A stretch of DNA of 64,000 nt. Source: an uncultured bacterium (GTDB taxonomy: Bacteria > Planctomycetota > UBA1135 > GCA-002686595). Shown here one piece after another: positions 18,188 to 26,540 of this stretch. The stretch is taken from the NCBI GenBank assembly GCA_938083085.1, contig CALLKX010000017.1:1-64000 (forward strand), in the 5' to 3' direction. The translations under genes were made by a program, and so were the position numbers. Below the pieces are notes generated by a model. The model ran no database searches. It was not told the DNA's origin and worked only from the letters and a program-made list of their open reading frames with translations. The first letter of the stretch is position 1, and each line of letters opens with the position of its first letter.

Positions 18188-18435
18188 GGTCGCCGAGAAT
18201 CATGCCAGCAACGGCGTCCGAGCGCATGGTCCCAGGCGTCATCACCGCAGGCGGCGAGGCACCTCTGAGGGGGTGACCTGAATCGGAGACAGCTGTCCCA
18301 TCGCTGGGACCGGCCCCCGGCTGGGCGCCACGCCCCACGCTCCCCGTGCCCCCTGGGCAAGCGCAGAGGGCTCTGGCACGGCCCTTGCCCTGGGACAGGC
18401 GTCCGGCGCCTCAGCGCCACGGCCCCCAAATCCTG

Positions 18436-18446
18436 GAGGTGACCCC
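18436..18446 (+). promoter_or_regulatory. Strong ribosome-binding site for the 18447 lipoprotein
   Basis: GGAGGTGA lies seven to eight bases before ATG 18447, a near-perfect Shine-Dalgarno sequence. Most genes in this window lack one, so it both fixes this start and suggests strong translation. Confidence 0.7.
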
Positions 18447-19082
18447 ATGCAACGTCCCGAAACCCTGCTCCGCCTGATCCCACTCGCCCTGGCCCTCGCC
18501 ACGGCCCCCGCCTGCGACAACGTCCACATCGGGCACGGGTCGCCGACCCCCGACTCCTTCGTCGAGCTGGAGCCTAACGACACGCCGAGCCTGGCGGACT
18601 TCGTCGCGATCACGGACTCGGCCACGTTCCTCACCGTGGAGGGTCACGTCCAGGCCATCGGGATCGACGTCGTGGACCACCTAGAGTTCGAGGCCTGCGA
18701 GCCCATGGAGCTCCGCTTCTACCTGGAGGCCCATGCCCCGTTCGGGGATGTCGACGTCTCCATCTACGACCCGATCGACCAGATCATTCTTGGCACCTAC
18801 GCCTCCGGAGGGCCCTCGGAGGTCGGGACGATCCTGATCCATGAGCCCGGCCGGCCCTTCCAGTTCGTGATCGACGCGTTCATCGAGGACACGAGTTGGT
18901 GTCTCCAACTGGAGGGCTTCCCGGCGCTCCTGGGAGCCAGCGCTCCGTCTACCCCTGAGCGCGAGGCGCTCGCCCAACGAGCCACCACCCCCGACGCGGA
19001 GACCCCGCAGCCCTCGATCGAGACCGACGCACCACCCATGGCGCCCGAGTCCGGACACCCCCGGATCGACGCCACGAGGTGA
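18447..19082 (+). CDS. Small secreted lipoprotein, pre-peptidase (PPC)-like fold
   Basis: 211 residues. The signal peptide LLRLIPLALALATAPAC ends in a lipobox with the acceptor Cys near residue 23. Residues ~40-155 start with the VELEPNDTPSLADF motif that opens many bacterial pre-peptidase C-terminal (PPC) domains, and continue as beta-strand-like sequence (VDVSIYDPIDQIILGTY...GRPFQFVIDAF). The last ~50 residues are Pro/Thr/Ala-rich and disordered. PPC-type domains usually bind or stabilise secreted enzymes; no catalytic domain is present here. The next gene, a secreted HExxH protein, lies 207 bases downstream. Confidence 0.7.
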   Translation: MQRPETLLRLIPLALALATAPACDNVHIGHGSPTPDSFVELEPNDTPSLADFVAITDSATFLTVEGHVQAIGIDVVDHLEFEACEPMELRFYLEAHAPFGDVDVSIYDPIDQIILGTYASGGPSEVGTILIHEPGRPFQFVIDAFIEDTSWCLQLEGFPALLGASAPSTPEREALAQRATTPDAETPQPSIETDAPPMAPESGHPRIDATR

Positions 19083-19289
19083 GGCCCCTGCGGCCCACGC
19101 TGTGCACTGCCTGGGTGCAGGCAGGGTTCCACGATGAGCCTCGCCTCCGGCCCCATTTCGATACCGACCCCGTGACCCGCGCCCTGCCCATGCCGCACCG
19201 CCGGCATCGGCGGGGCGCGGCCGTCCTGTTACGGAGCACGCGCCGAAGTGGCCCCGACCGCGCCCTGGAAGAGCGGGGTACTTTTTGGG

Positions 19290-20408
19290 GTGAAGACCGC
19301 ACCCCTCACCAAGCACCTCGCCTTCCCGGCTGCCGGCGTCGCCGGCGTCCTCCTCCTCTCCTGCATGGCCGCACCGCCTTCGTCGGTGCTCGCCTTCGAC
19401 GGTGGCCGCGTGCTCGCCGCTGACCCCACGGAGGCCGAGCAGGTCGAAGACCTCCTCGCGAGGCTCCAACCCGAGCTCCTTGGGCTCCTCCCCGATACGG
19501 CCTTCGAGGACCTCGACGTCTGGATCCAGGACACCCCGAGCCTCTACAGCAACCCGACCGAGGCCAGCACCGATGCCGAGGGTCTGTGGTCCCCGACGCA
19601 CCAGCGGATCATGCTCTCCCGTCACGCGGACCACATCGAGCGCACCCTCGCCCACGAGCTCACCCACGCCGCCCTCGGCGAGAGCTGGGGCATGCTGCCT
19701 GGCTCCATGGAAGAGGGCCTCGCGGACCACGTATCCGGCGCCCTCTGCGAGAGCGGCGCTTCGCGACTCCGCGCGGGCCGCCTGTCCAGCGCCTGCCTCG
19801 CCACGGGAGGCGTCTCCCTCCAGGTGGACGTGATGCCCCGCTCCGACCAGGCCCGTACCGGCTGGTCCGCCGCCATCCGCCTCAAGGGCGAGGCCGAGGG
19901 GACCGACCCTATGGACGTCTTCCGCCTCGCCGCAGGGCTGTCCTCAACGCGGCTCGAGAGCGGCGCGAAGCGGGGCTTCTACGGCCTCGCCTACCTCGCG
20001 GTCTCACGCATCGTCGACCGCGATGGCTACGAAGGCCTCCAGGCCCTGTGCCTCAGGGCCACCGAGCAGGGCCTCTCTCAGGTGCCCTCCTCCTGGATCC
20101 TCGACGCCGCTGGCCTCGACGCGGACGCCACGAGCTGGCGCCGCGCGGCGGCTGGAGCCATGGGCGAAGCGGAGCTCCTCGAGCTCGTCCGCATGTACCC
20201 GAGCTTCATCTCCGACTCGATCGAGGGCTACCTCTCCTCCACCGGCGCCTCACCCGACGTGATCGCCAACCTCGAGGTCGAGATCGGCCTCCGCGAGGGG
20301 ACCGCTCAGGTGCGGCTGAGCCAGCTCCCCGAGCTCCAGGAGCAGCTCATCGCCGACCTCACCAGCCGGCAAGTCGACACCCTCCAGGTCGCCTCAGCCC
20401 ATCGCTGA
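19290..20408 (+). CDS. Secreted HELTH-motif metalloprotease-like lipoprotein
   Basis: 372 residues from GTG 19290, giving a short basic head followed by LAFPAAGVAGVLLLSC, a lipoprotein signal. The zinc motif is TLAHELTHAALGE (first His near residue 122). Then SMEEGLADHVSGAL follows, where the Glu about 20 residues on is the usual third ligand of gluzincins. The N-terminal part (FEDLDVWIQDTPSLY) resembles domains preceding such sites in other bacterial proteins. A peptidase role is inferred from the motif only. Its 3' end overlaps the convergent permease gene by 15 bases. Confidence 0.7.
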   Translation: MKTAPLTKHLAFPAAGVAGVLLLSCMAAPPSSVLAFDGGRVLAADPTEAEQVEDLLARLQPELLGLLPDTAFEDLDVWIQDTPSLYSNPTEASTDAEGLWSPTHQRIMLSRHADHIERTLAHELTHAALGESWGMLPGSMEEGLADHVSGALCESGASRLRAGRLSSACLATGGVSLQVDVMPRSDQARTGWSAAIRLKGEAEGTDPMDVFRLAAGLSSTRLESGAKRGFYGLAYLAVSRIVDRDGYEGLQALCLRATEQGLSQVPSSWILDAAGLDADATSWRRAAAGAMGEAELLELVRMYPSFISDSIEGYLSSTGASPDVIANLEVEIGLREGTAQVRLSQLPELQEQLIADLTSRQVDTLQVASAHR

Positions 20409-21284
20409 TTCGTAGCGCCGAAGGCCGCGCTTGAAGACGCGGGTCACGAGCACTGCGAAGGCCACGAGGAGCAACGGGTAGGCCAGGGCGAAGCCTGCGT
20501 CGAGCCGCCCAAGGACCAGCGAGGCTGGATACCAAGCCATCCCGGCCACCGGCAGGACGAACTTCAGGACGCGACCGACGGCGCCCGGGTACACCTCCAG
20601 CGGCCGCTCCCCAAAGCTCGTCACGAGCATGGAAACGAGGTGGCCTACGTCGGAGTTCAGCAGCCAGAACTCCACCACGTTGTAGGAGAGCATCAGGAAG
20701 ACCTGAGACCACGCGATGACCGCCGCCGCGCAGGGCAGCGCCCAGAGAAGCGTGAGGGGCTCGACCTGCTCCGGCACGACGCCCGACAAGGCAAAGACGA
20801 GCCAGCCGCAACCAAAGAGGAGGTTGGTCAACCCCTCGGGGCTGAAGCGCTGGAAGAAGTAGAGGAACGCGGCGGAGCCCGGACGGACGCGGATGGAGTC
20901 CAGGTTGCCGTTCTTGAGGTCCTGACCGAAGTGCCACTGCTGGCCCAGGAAGGTCATGAAGAGGCCGTCCGCGACGAAGACCATCCCCATGTAGACGCGC
21001 ATCTCCTCGTGGCTCCAGCCGCCGAGCGTCAGCGCCCCCTCGCCACCGAGCCCGTACAGGATCTCGAACGTCAGGATGAAGGCCGCGTAGAAGCACAGGT
21101 CCATCAGCACCTGGTTCACAAACTCCACCCGGAACTGGCTCTTCCGCACGAACCCGATCCGAACGTACTGACGTTCCACGGCGAGGCCCCAGCGGAGGGT
21201 CGAACCCAGCGTCCACCCGGACCGCGCGCGCGACCCGCCGACCTCACGGCCGCCGCCCGGCTGATCGGAGCGTGAGGCGCTCAC
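20394..21284 (-). CDS. ABC-2 type exporter permease subunit, second
   Basis: 296 residues from GTG 21284, whose bases overlap the stop of the preceding permease (GTGA). About six membrane segments are visible. The protein has the layout of the COG3694/DUF990 permeases (short N-terminal helix, FRVEFVNQVLMDLCFYAAFILTFEILY, then YMGMVFVADGLFMTFLGQQWHFGQDLKNGNLD). Longer frames upstream read through the partner gene out of frame and are not real. With the first permease and the ATPase it forms one exporter; such trios are widespread but the substrate is mostly unknown. Confidence 0.87.
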   Translation of the reverse strand: MSASRSDQPGGGREVGGSRARSGWTLGSTLRWGLAVERQYVRIGFVRKSQFRVEFVNQVLMDLCFYAAFILTFEILYGLGGEGALTLGGWSHEEMRVYMGMVFVADGLFMTFLGQQWHFGQDLKNGNLDSIRVRPGSAAFLYFFQRFSPEGLTNLLFGCGWLVFALSGVVPEQVEPLTLLWALPCAAAVIAWSQVFLMLSYNVVEFWLLNSDVGHLVSMLVTSFGERPLEVYPGAVGRVLKFVLPVAGMAWYPASLVLGRLDAGFALAYPLLLVAFAVLVTRVFKRGLRRYESAMG

Positions 21285-22138
21285 ATCCCCGCTCCCACGT
21301 AGCGCGCGAGCCCGCGCCGCCAGACCCAGCGCCTGAGGAGGTCGAGGGCGACGAGCTGCCCCGCGACGAGCCCCGCCCCGAGGAGGAAGTCGCCGGTCCC
21401 AAGGCGCCCCATGAGGAGCTCGATGGGCGCCGTGATCATCCAGTACGGGAACCCGAGGGAGAGCACCCCGTAGAAGGCCGCGGGCATCTGGGAGACCGGG
21501 ACCAGGGCGCCGCCGCTGAAGCCGATCACGAACCACGCCATCACGAGCAGGCTCCAGACCACGTCGAGCCAGAAGGCCAGCGCGTTCAGGATGAAGAAGA
21601 TCAGGAAGCAGCAGTAGCTCCCCATCAGCACGAGCACACCGGCCTGGAGCGTGGCGGCGACGCTCACCGGGACGAGCCAGTACGCCGGCGCCGCCGCGTA
21701 TCCGATGCACCAGACCAACGCCGCGACGGCGAGCTGCAGCAGGGTGAACTGCAGGAACCGCCCCTGGTGCAGCACGAAGAACCGAAACGGCATGACCAGG
21801 TACTTCGTCACGCGCCCCTCAAAGATCTCCGTGGCGAGGTCCAGCGCGCGGCTGTGGAAGATGAGCTTGCGCACCACGACCAGCCCCGCCACATACTGAA
21901 TGATCTCGGGGTAGGTCCACCCTCCGAGCGACACGGGCTCGGTCCCTACCCCTTCGCCCGCAGCCGCCGCCGCGCTCCCGTAGAGCGCCGTGTACACGAA
22001 GAGCATCACCAACGGCTCGACGGTGCCGTTGAGCACCTCTCGCACGAAGAAGCCCGCGCGGAACTGAATCCGCTTGCGAAACTCGTAGGCCACCGCCCGC
22101 AACAGGAGCGTCGGAGCGCGTAGGGCCGCCGCAGTCAC
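21281..22138 (-). CDS. ABC-2 type exporter permease subunit, first
   Basis: 285 residues. It starts at GTG 22138, overlapping the ATPase stop by four bases. It contains about six hydrophobic segments and the COG4587-type pattern: FRKRIQFRAGFFVREVLNGTVEPLVMLFVYTALY near the N-terminus, then YPEIIQYVAGLVVVRKLIF and a DLATEIFEGRVTKYLVMPFRF cytoplasmic loop that should contact the ATPase. It is translationally coupled to both neighbours. Confidence 0.87.
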   Translation of the reverse strand: MTAAALRAPTLLLRAVAYEFRKRIQFRAGFFVREVLNGTVEPLVMLFVYTALYGSAAAAAGEGVGTEPVSLGGWTYPEIIQYVAGLVVVRKLIFHSRALDLATEIFEGRVTKYLVMPFRFFVLHQGRFLQFTLLQLAVAALVWCIGYAAAPAYWLVPVSVAATLQAGVLVLMGSYCCFLIFFILNALAFWLDVVWSLLVMAWFVIGFSGGALVPVSQMPAAFYGVLSLGFPYWMITAPIELLMGRLGTGDFLLGAGLVAGQLVALDLLRRWVWRRGLARYVGAGM

Positions 22139-23199
22139 CCCTCGCCGCCCCCGGCGGCGTCGATGCCCCGCCGATAAATCTCGCGGATCAAGCGCTCCAG
22201 CGGCTGCCGCTCCACCGAGAGGTCCTTCACGTCCAGCATGGCGAAGAGCCGCGGAACAAGCTCCGCGAGCCGCTCCGCCGAGACGATGACCGTGAGCGAG
22301 CCCGCGCTCCGCCCCGCGAGCTCTGCGCCGTGCCGGGAGAGTTCTGCCACCAGTGCCTCCTCGTCGACCCGGGCGTTCGGGTGGACGTGGACCTCGACCG
22401 CGCGCTTCCCGGTCACTCGCTGGGAGAGGTCCGTCAGCCCGCCATCGAACGCCACCGCCCCCTGGTCGAGAACGACAATGCGCCGGCAGGTCTCCTCGAT
22501 GTCCTCGAGGTCGTGGCTCGTGAGCACGAACGTGACGGCGCGCTGCTCCGAGAGGCCGACCAGGAACCTGCGGATGGTCTCCCGCGAGATCAGGTCCAGG
22601 CCGATGGTCGGCTCGTCGAGGAAGACGACCTCCGGCGAGTGCAGGAAGGCGCCGATGATCTCCATCTTCATGCGCTGCCCAAGGGAGAGCTGGCGGAGCT
22701 GAATCTTCAGCCGGTCCTCCACCTCCAACATGGACGCGAAGCGGGCCAGGCGCTCGGCGAAGTCCGCGTCCGAGACCCCGTAGATCTCCTTGAGCAGCCG
22801 AAAAGAGTCAATCGGCGGGAGGTCCCACCAGAGCTGGCTCTTCTGGCCCATCACGAGGGCGAGGCGGCGCTTTTCTGCGTCCCGCAGGTCAAATGAGTCC
22901 CGGCCAAGCAGCCGCGCCTCCCCCGAAGACGCCGGCACGATCCCCGCGAGGATCTTCACGAGCGTCGTCTTCCCCGCCCCGTTCGCCCCAATCAAGCCGA
23001 CGCTCTCGCCTCTCTCGACGCGCAGGTCGACGCCATCCAGGGCCGCGATGTCCACGTGCTCGCGGGCGACGAAGTTCTTGAGGATCCCACGCAGCCCGGG
23101 CACGCGCTCGAAGGTGCGGAAGACCTTGCGGACCCCGCGCGCTTCGAGCACCGGGCCCCCGTCGGCGCCGCTGGGCTTGGTCCCCGACGCCACGCTCAC
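22135..23199 (-). CDS. ABC-2 type exporter ATP-binding protein
   Basis: 354 residues from GTG 23199, overlapping the stop of the QueD-like gene (GTGA); a second GTG two codons later is possible. It has Walker A (GANGAGKTT), the ABC signature LSLGQRMKMEI, Walker B (VVFLDEPTIGLD) and a switch His (LTSHDLED). The C-terminal ~80 residues form an extra domain typical of COG4586 ATPases. An N-terminal stretch before the ABC domain (VFRTFERVPGLRGILKNF) is also typical of this group. It powers the two permeases encoded directly downstream. Confidence 0.9.
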   Translation of the reverse strand: MSVASGTKPSGADGGPVLEARGVRKVFRTFERVPGLRGILKNFVAREHVDIAALDGVDLRVERGESVGLIGANGAGKTTLVKILAGIVPASSGEARLLGRDSFDLRDAEKRRLALVMGQKSQLWWDLPPIDSFRLLKEIYGVSDADFAERLARFASMLEVEDRLKIQLRQLSLGQRMKMEIIGAFLHSPEVVFLDEPTIGLDLISRETIRRFLVGLSEQRAVTFVLTSHDLEDIEETCRRIVVLDQGAVAFDGGLTDLSQRVTGKRAVEVHVHPNARVDEEALVAELSRHGAELAGRSAGSLTVIVSAERLAELVPRLFAMLDVKDLSVERQPLERLIREIYRRGIDAAGGGEG

Positions 23200-23648
23200 T
23201 CGGACAGGGTCCAGTCCGCGTGGCAATTCGGCGTCTCGAAGACTCGCAGGCCAACGAGCCGCACGCCCCGGCCCGCCGCAGCGGGAAGCCGGTCGAACTC
23301 CTCCTGAAACCGGGCAGCCAACCACCCGCAGAGATTCTCCACTGTCGTCGGAAAGCTCACCTCGCAGCGCTTGTCGCCCTGAGCCTCCAGGAAGTCACGG
23401 AGGGCCGAATCGCCCCGATCGACGACACACGCGTGGTCCAGCTGACCGTCCACGAAGCCCTTCATCGCCTTGAAGGCGTCGCCGAAGTCGAGGACCATCC
23501 CAAGCTCGTCCGTGGTCTCTGCGCCGAGGGTCGCGATGGCCACGTAGCGGTGGCCGTGCAGGTTCTTGCACTTGGTGGTACAGCGCGGTCCGAGCCGGTG
23601 CGCCATGTCCCACTCAATCCGCCTGGAGATGGTGACCGTGCCGTTCAT
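23196..23648 (-). CDS. queD: 6-pyruvoyltetrahydropterin synthase family protein (QueD-like)
   Basis: 150 residues from ATG 23648; an upstream in-frame extension has no family match. It belongs to the PTPS/6-carboxytetrahydropterin synthase family, which converts dihydroneopterin triphosphate in queuosine synthesis. The zinc ligands are visible as the AHRL His and the HGH pair in CKNLHGHRY. The catalytic Cys is in TTKCKNLHGH, and the FPTTVENLCGW segment follows. QueC, QueE and QueF are not nearby. Unusually, the gene heads an operon with an ABC-2 exporter, coupled by a GTGA overlap. It is divergent from folB across 63 bases. Confidence 0.88.
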   Translation of the reverse strand: MNGTVTISRRIEWDMAHRLGPRCTTKCKNLHGHRYVAIATLGAETTDELGMVLDFGDAFKAMKGFVDGQLDHACVVDRGDSALRDFLEAQGDKRCEVSFPTTVENLCGWLAARFQEEFDRLPAAAGRGVRLVGLRVFETPNCHADWTLSE

Positions 23649-23711
23649 GGGCAGGAGCTTATAGCCTCGCGCCCCACAGGGAGGCCCCCCTCCCGGTATC
23701 ATCCGCGAGTC

Positions 23712-24152
23712 ATGCTCCACGCCTCTCCAATGGACGCCGCCGAATCGGCCTCAGGCGCCGCCGCCGGCCCCGCTCCGGACATCGTCAAGATCCGCAACAT
23801 GCGCGCCTGGTCCCTCATCGGCGTCCACCCGCACGAGCGCCTGGCGCCCCAGGAGATCAGGATCGATGTCTGGCTCGAGACCGATCATCGGGCCGCTGCG
23901 GCCTCGGATGACATCGCCGACGCCCTGGACTACTCCGCGGTGGCCAAGGCCTTCCGCGATCACGCGGGCAGGTCGACGCACCAGCTCATCGAGACCCTCG
24001 GCGAGGAGCTTGCGGCCATCGCCCTCGACCAGTTCGACGCGCGCGCGGTCCGCCTCTCGGTCGAGAAGCCCGGGGCCGTTCCGGGGACCGACGCCGTCGG
24101 CATCGAGATCGAGCGCCGGCGCACGAGCGGCCCCTCCGGCAGAGCTAGATGA
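23712..24152 (+). CDS. folB: Dihydroneopterin aldolase FolB
   Basis: Cleaves dihydroneopterin to 6-hydroxymethyl-dihydropterin and glycolaldehyde in folate synthesis. 146 residues, with the family core from IVKIRNMRAWSLIGVHPHERLAPQEIRIDVWLE (the start motif of FolB) through DALDYSAVAKAF and HQLIETLGEELA to VRLSVEKPGA. The N-terminal ~24 residues are an Ala-rich extension; ATG 23730 is an alternative start. The stop overlaps the folK start (ATGA), so the two are coupled. Confidence 0.92.
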   Translation: MLHASPMDAAESASGAAAGPAPDIVKIRNMRAWSLIGVHPHERLAPQEIRIDVWLETDHRAAAASDDIADALDYSAVAKAFRDHAGRSTHQLIETLGEELAAIALDQFDARAVRLSVEKPGAVPGTDAVGIEIERRRTSGPSGRAR

Positions 24153-24700
24153 GCGCCCCGGGGCAGCGGCGCTTTCCCCGAGGCCGGGAGACGAGCCCGG
24201 AGGCGCGGCTCGTGATCGTCGGCCTGGGCTCGAACGTCGAGGGCCCCAGGATGATCGACGAGGCCATCACCGAGATCTCCTTCCAGTTCGATCTCCTCGC
24301 CCGGTCCACGCGCTACGTCAGCCCTGCCGCCCCGACCCGAGGGGAGGCGGAGCCCGCCGGCTCGGGAGCGGACCAAGAGCCCGCAAGCGACGCCAGGTTG
24401 TACTCAAACGCAGCGGTGCTCATCCGGACCGCCGAGGCATACGACGCCATCAAGGCCTCCCTCGGCGCGATCGAAGCCCGGCTCGGCAGAGACCGCTCCA
24501 CTCCCGATGCGGTGACCATCGATCTGGACATCCTCCTGATCCAGGATCAGGTCATACGCGTGGGGTCGCGGATCGTCGTGCCGCACCCTGACCTGGAGAC
24601 CCGCCGCTACGCTGCGATCCCAAGCGCCGAGGTCGCGCCCTTCCTCAAGCACGCGATCACCGAGCGGCCGCTCTCCGAGCTCGCGGCCGCGCTCGCCTGA
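24149..24700 (+). CDS. folK: 2-amino-4-hydroxy-6-hydroxymethyldihydropteridine pyrophosphokinase FolK
   Basis: Transfers pyrophosphate from ATP to 6-hydroxymethyl-dihydropterin, the step after FolB. 183 residues with the HPPK pattern: VIVGLGSNVEGP near the N-terminus, STRYVSPA, LYSNAAVLIRT, IEARLGRDRSTPDAVTIDLDIL (the RxxxxxxRxxDxDIL core) and VVPHPDLETRRYA. A ~20-residue segment (PTRGEAEPAGSGADQEPASD) is inserted before the substrate loop. It is coupled to folB by ATGA. folP is not seen in the window. Confidence 0.93.
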   Translation: MSAPGQRRFPRGRETSPEARLVIVGLGSNVEGPRMIDEAITEISFQFDLLARSTRYVSPAAPTRGEAEPAGSGADQEPASDARLYSNAAVLIRTAEAYDAIKASLGAIEARLGRDRSTPDAVTIDLDILLIQDQVIRVGSRIVVPHPDLETRRYAAIPSAEVAPFLKHAITERPLSELAAALA

Positions 24701-24726
24701 GGGGGCTTTGACGCCCCAGCAGGGCT

Positions 24727-25467
24727 TCACAGCATCCAACCGCCTGAGACCTCGAGGTTCTGTCCCAGCATGTGGCCGGATTCCTCGGAGATCAGCCACC
24801 GCGCCGTCGCTGCGACCTCCTCCATCTTCGCCGGGCGCCCCTGGGGGATCTTCGCCTGCAGCTCCGGTGAGAGAGTGTCGGGCGCGGCGCCGTCGTGCGG
24901 AACGAAGCCAGGGGAGATCATGTTCGCTCGGACGCCGTGGGGCGCCTCCTCCAGCGCGAGGCCCCGCATGAAGACCAGCAGCGCGGCCTTCGCGCTGATG
25001 TACGCCGTCGTGACGGTGCGAGCTCGCCACCGCTCGAGGCCTGAGCAGCCAAAGAACACGTAGGCCCCCGCGCTCGCGCGCAGGTGCTCGCGCGCGGCAT
25101 CCACCACGTGCACGGCCGTCATCAGGTTGCCCTGGAACATCGTCTCGAAGACGTCCGGTGCCGTCTCGGAGAGCACCGAGGTCTGGTAGGGGCCGACGGA
25201 GTGCACCACGGCGTCGAGCTGACCCTCCGCCGCCACCACCTCGCCCACGATGCGGGCGGCGTCCCCTCGGTCAGTCAGGTCGCCGACGTGGACCGACCCG
25301 GCCCCCAGGGTCTCCTCGAGGGCCGCGCGCTTGCTCTCCTGGCGCGTGGTCACATGGACCCGCCAGCCCTCGGAGTGCAGCAGCCTCGCCACGCCCATGC
25401 CGATGCCCTGATTGCCGCCCGTGATGAGGGCGACCCTTTGTCGCGTGACCGTCTCCAATTCGCTCAT
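24727..25467 (-). CDS. Short-chain dehydrogenase/reductase (SDR) family oxidoreductase
   Basis: 246 residues, classical SDR. It has the cofactor motif TGGNQGIGMG near residues 16-25. The catalytic Ser is in FFGCSG, and Tyr/Lys are in YISAKAA. NMISPGFVPHD and ISEESGHMLGQNLEVSGGW form the C-terminal part, typical of 3-oxoacyl-ACP reductase-like SDRs. An Arg after the second beta strand (VTTRQESKR) suggests NADPH use. The substrate is not known. It converges on folK; a role in pterin reduction is conceivable but not supported by the sequence. Confidence 0.88.
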   Translation of the reverse strand: MSELETVTRQRVALITGGNQGIGMGVARLLHSEGWRVHVTTRQESKRAALEETLGAGSVHVGDLTDRGDAARIVGEVVAAEGQLDAVVHSVGPYQTSVLSETAPDVFETMFQGNLMTAVHVVDAAREHLRASAGAYVFFGCSGLERWRARTVTTAYISAKAALLVFMRGLALEEAPHGVRANMISPGFVPHDGAAPDTLSPELQAKIPQGRPAKMEEVAATARWLISEESGHMLGQNLEVSGGWML

Positions 25468-25574
25468 GATCGGCGGATTCTCCCAGGGCGCCCGATGAAC
25501 CGGAGCGATTTGGTGAAGGGGGCTGCCAGTGACCTACGATGGGCCAAGCGCCCGAAATGGGCCGCGACATCCTA

Positions 25575-26513
25575 ATGACCGAACAAGCGATCACCGACTT
25601 CCACGCGCACTTCTTCGCGCGGCCCTTCTTCGACGCACTGGCCCAGCAGAGCCCCCTCCCGGGTACCCCCGAGGAGAAGCTCGCCGCGGCCGCCGCGAAG
25701 GCTGGCCTCGAGTTGCCGGAGGGACCCGTCGCGGCCCACAGGGACCGGTGGCTGGCGGAGATGGACCGGCACGGCGTCCAGCGCCTGGCGGCCTTCGCGA
25801 GTGCTCCCGAGGAGATCCCCGCGGTCGCAGAGGCCGCCGCGGGCTCGAATGGACGCCTAATCCCGATCGCGGTCTGCAACCCGGTCGCCCCTGGGGCCGC
25901 GGACCGCCTGAGGCCGCTCCTCGAGCAGAAGGGGTTCCGCGGGGTCCTCCTGTTCCCGGCGATGCACCACTATCACGTGGCGGACGAGGCCGCCCGTCCG
26001 GTCCTCGACCTGCTCGAAGAGCACCGGGCCGTGGCCTACGTGCACTGCGGGATCCTCGTGGTGAAGCTCCGAGACCTGCTCGGCCTGCCGCGCCCCTACG
26101 ACCTCAACTACGCCAACCCGCTCGACGTCATCCCCGCGGCCAACCGTCACCCGGGCCTGACCTTCTGCGTCCCTCACTTCGGCGCTGGGTTCTTCCGCGA
26201 GACGCTGATCGCGGGGGCCCAGTGCCCCAACGTCATCACCGACACCTCGTCCACCAACAGCTGGACGAAGACCCAACCGGACTTCCCCTCCTTGACCGAT
26301 GTGCTGGCGCGAGCGCTGGATGTCTTCGGGCCCGAGCGAGTCGTCTTCGGCACCGACTCCAACGTGTTCCCGGCCGGCTGGAGACGCGAGCGCTACGAGC
26401 GGTGGCGCGCGATCGCCCAGGAGCTCGGCCTCTCGACCGAGGACCAGCGGTCCTTGTTCTCGGGCAACGCCGAGCGGCTGCTCGCGCCGTCCCCTGCACA
26501 CGCGGCGACCTGA
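25575..26513 (+). CDS. Amidohydrolase-2 (ACMSD-like) family metal-dependent hydrolase
   Basis: 312 residues from ATG 25575 (ATG 25539 would add 12 residues that match nothing). This is a TIM-barrel hydrolase with the metal-ligand set of the amidohydrolase-2 family: DFHAHFF at residues ~7-13, a barrel His in AYVHCG, another in VPHFGAGFF, and Asp in FGTDSNVFP. The family includes decarboxylases and lactonases acting on aromatic and other carboxylic acids. The substrate cannot be told from sequence. It stands alone on the plus strand and converges with the sialidase-like gene. Confidence 0.85.
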   Translation: MTEQAITDFHAHFFARPFFDALAQQSPLPGTPEEKLAAAAAKAGLELPEGPVAAHRDRWLAEMDRHGVQRLAAFASAPEEIPAVAEAAAGSNGRLIPIAVCNPVAPGAADRLRPLLEQKGFRGVLLFPAMHHYHVADEAARPVLDLLEEHRAVAYVHCGILVVKLRDLLGLPRPYDLNYANPLDVIPAANRHPGLTFCVPHFGAGFFRETLIAGAQCPNVITDTSSTNSWTKTQPDFPSLTDVLARALDVFGPERVVFGTDSNVFPAGWRRERYERWRAIAQELGLSTEDQRSLFSGNAERLLAPSPAHAAT

Positions 26514-26517
26514 GAGC

Positions 26518-26540
26518 GAGCCGCCGTTCGGCGGGGGCTC
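26518..26540. terminator. Possible bidirectional terminator hairpin
   Basis: An imperfect inverted repeat (GAGCCGCCG / CGGCGG..GGCTC) with a TT loop fills the 25-base gap between two convergent genes. There is no T-run, so the call is weak. Confidence 0.3.

Noticed and set aside
18290-18420. GTCCCA/TGGGAC repeats upstream of the lipoprotein gene as an operator
   Set aside because: Arms are short, spacing is irregular and such G/C words are expected by chance in this composition.
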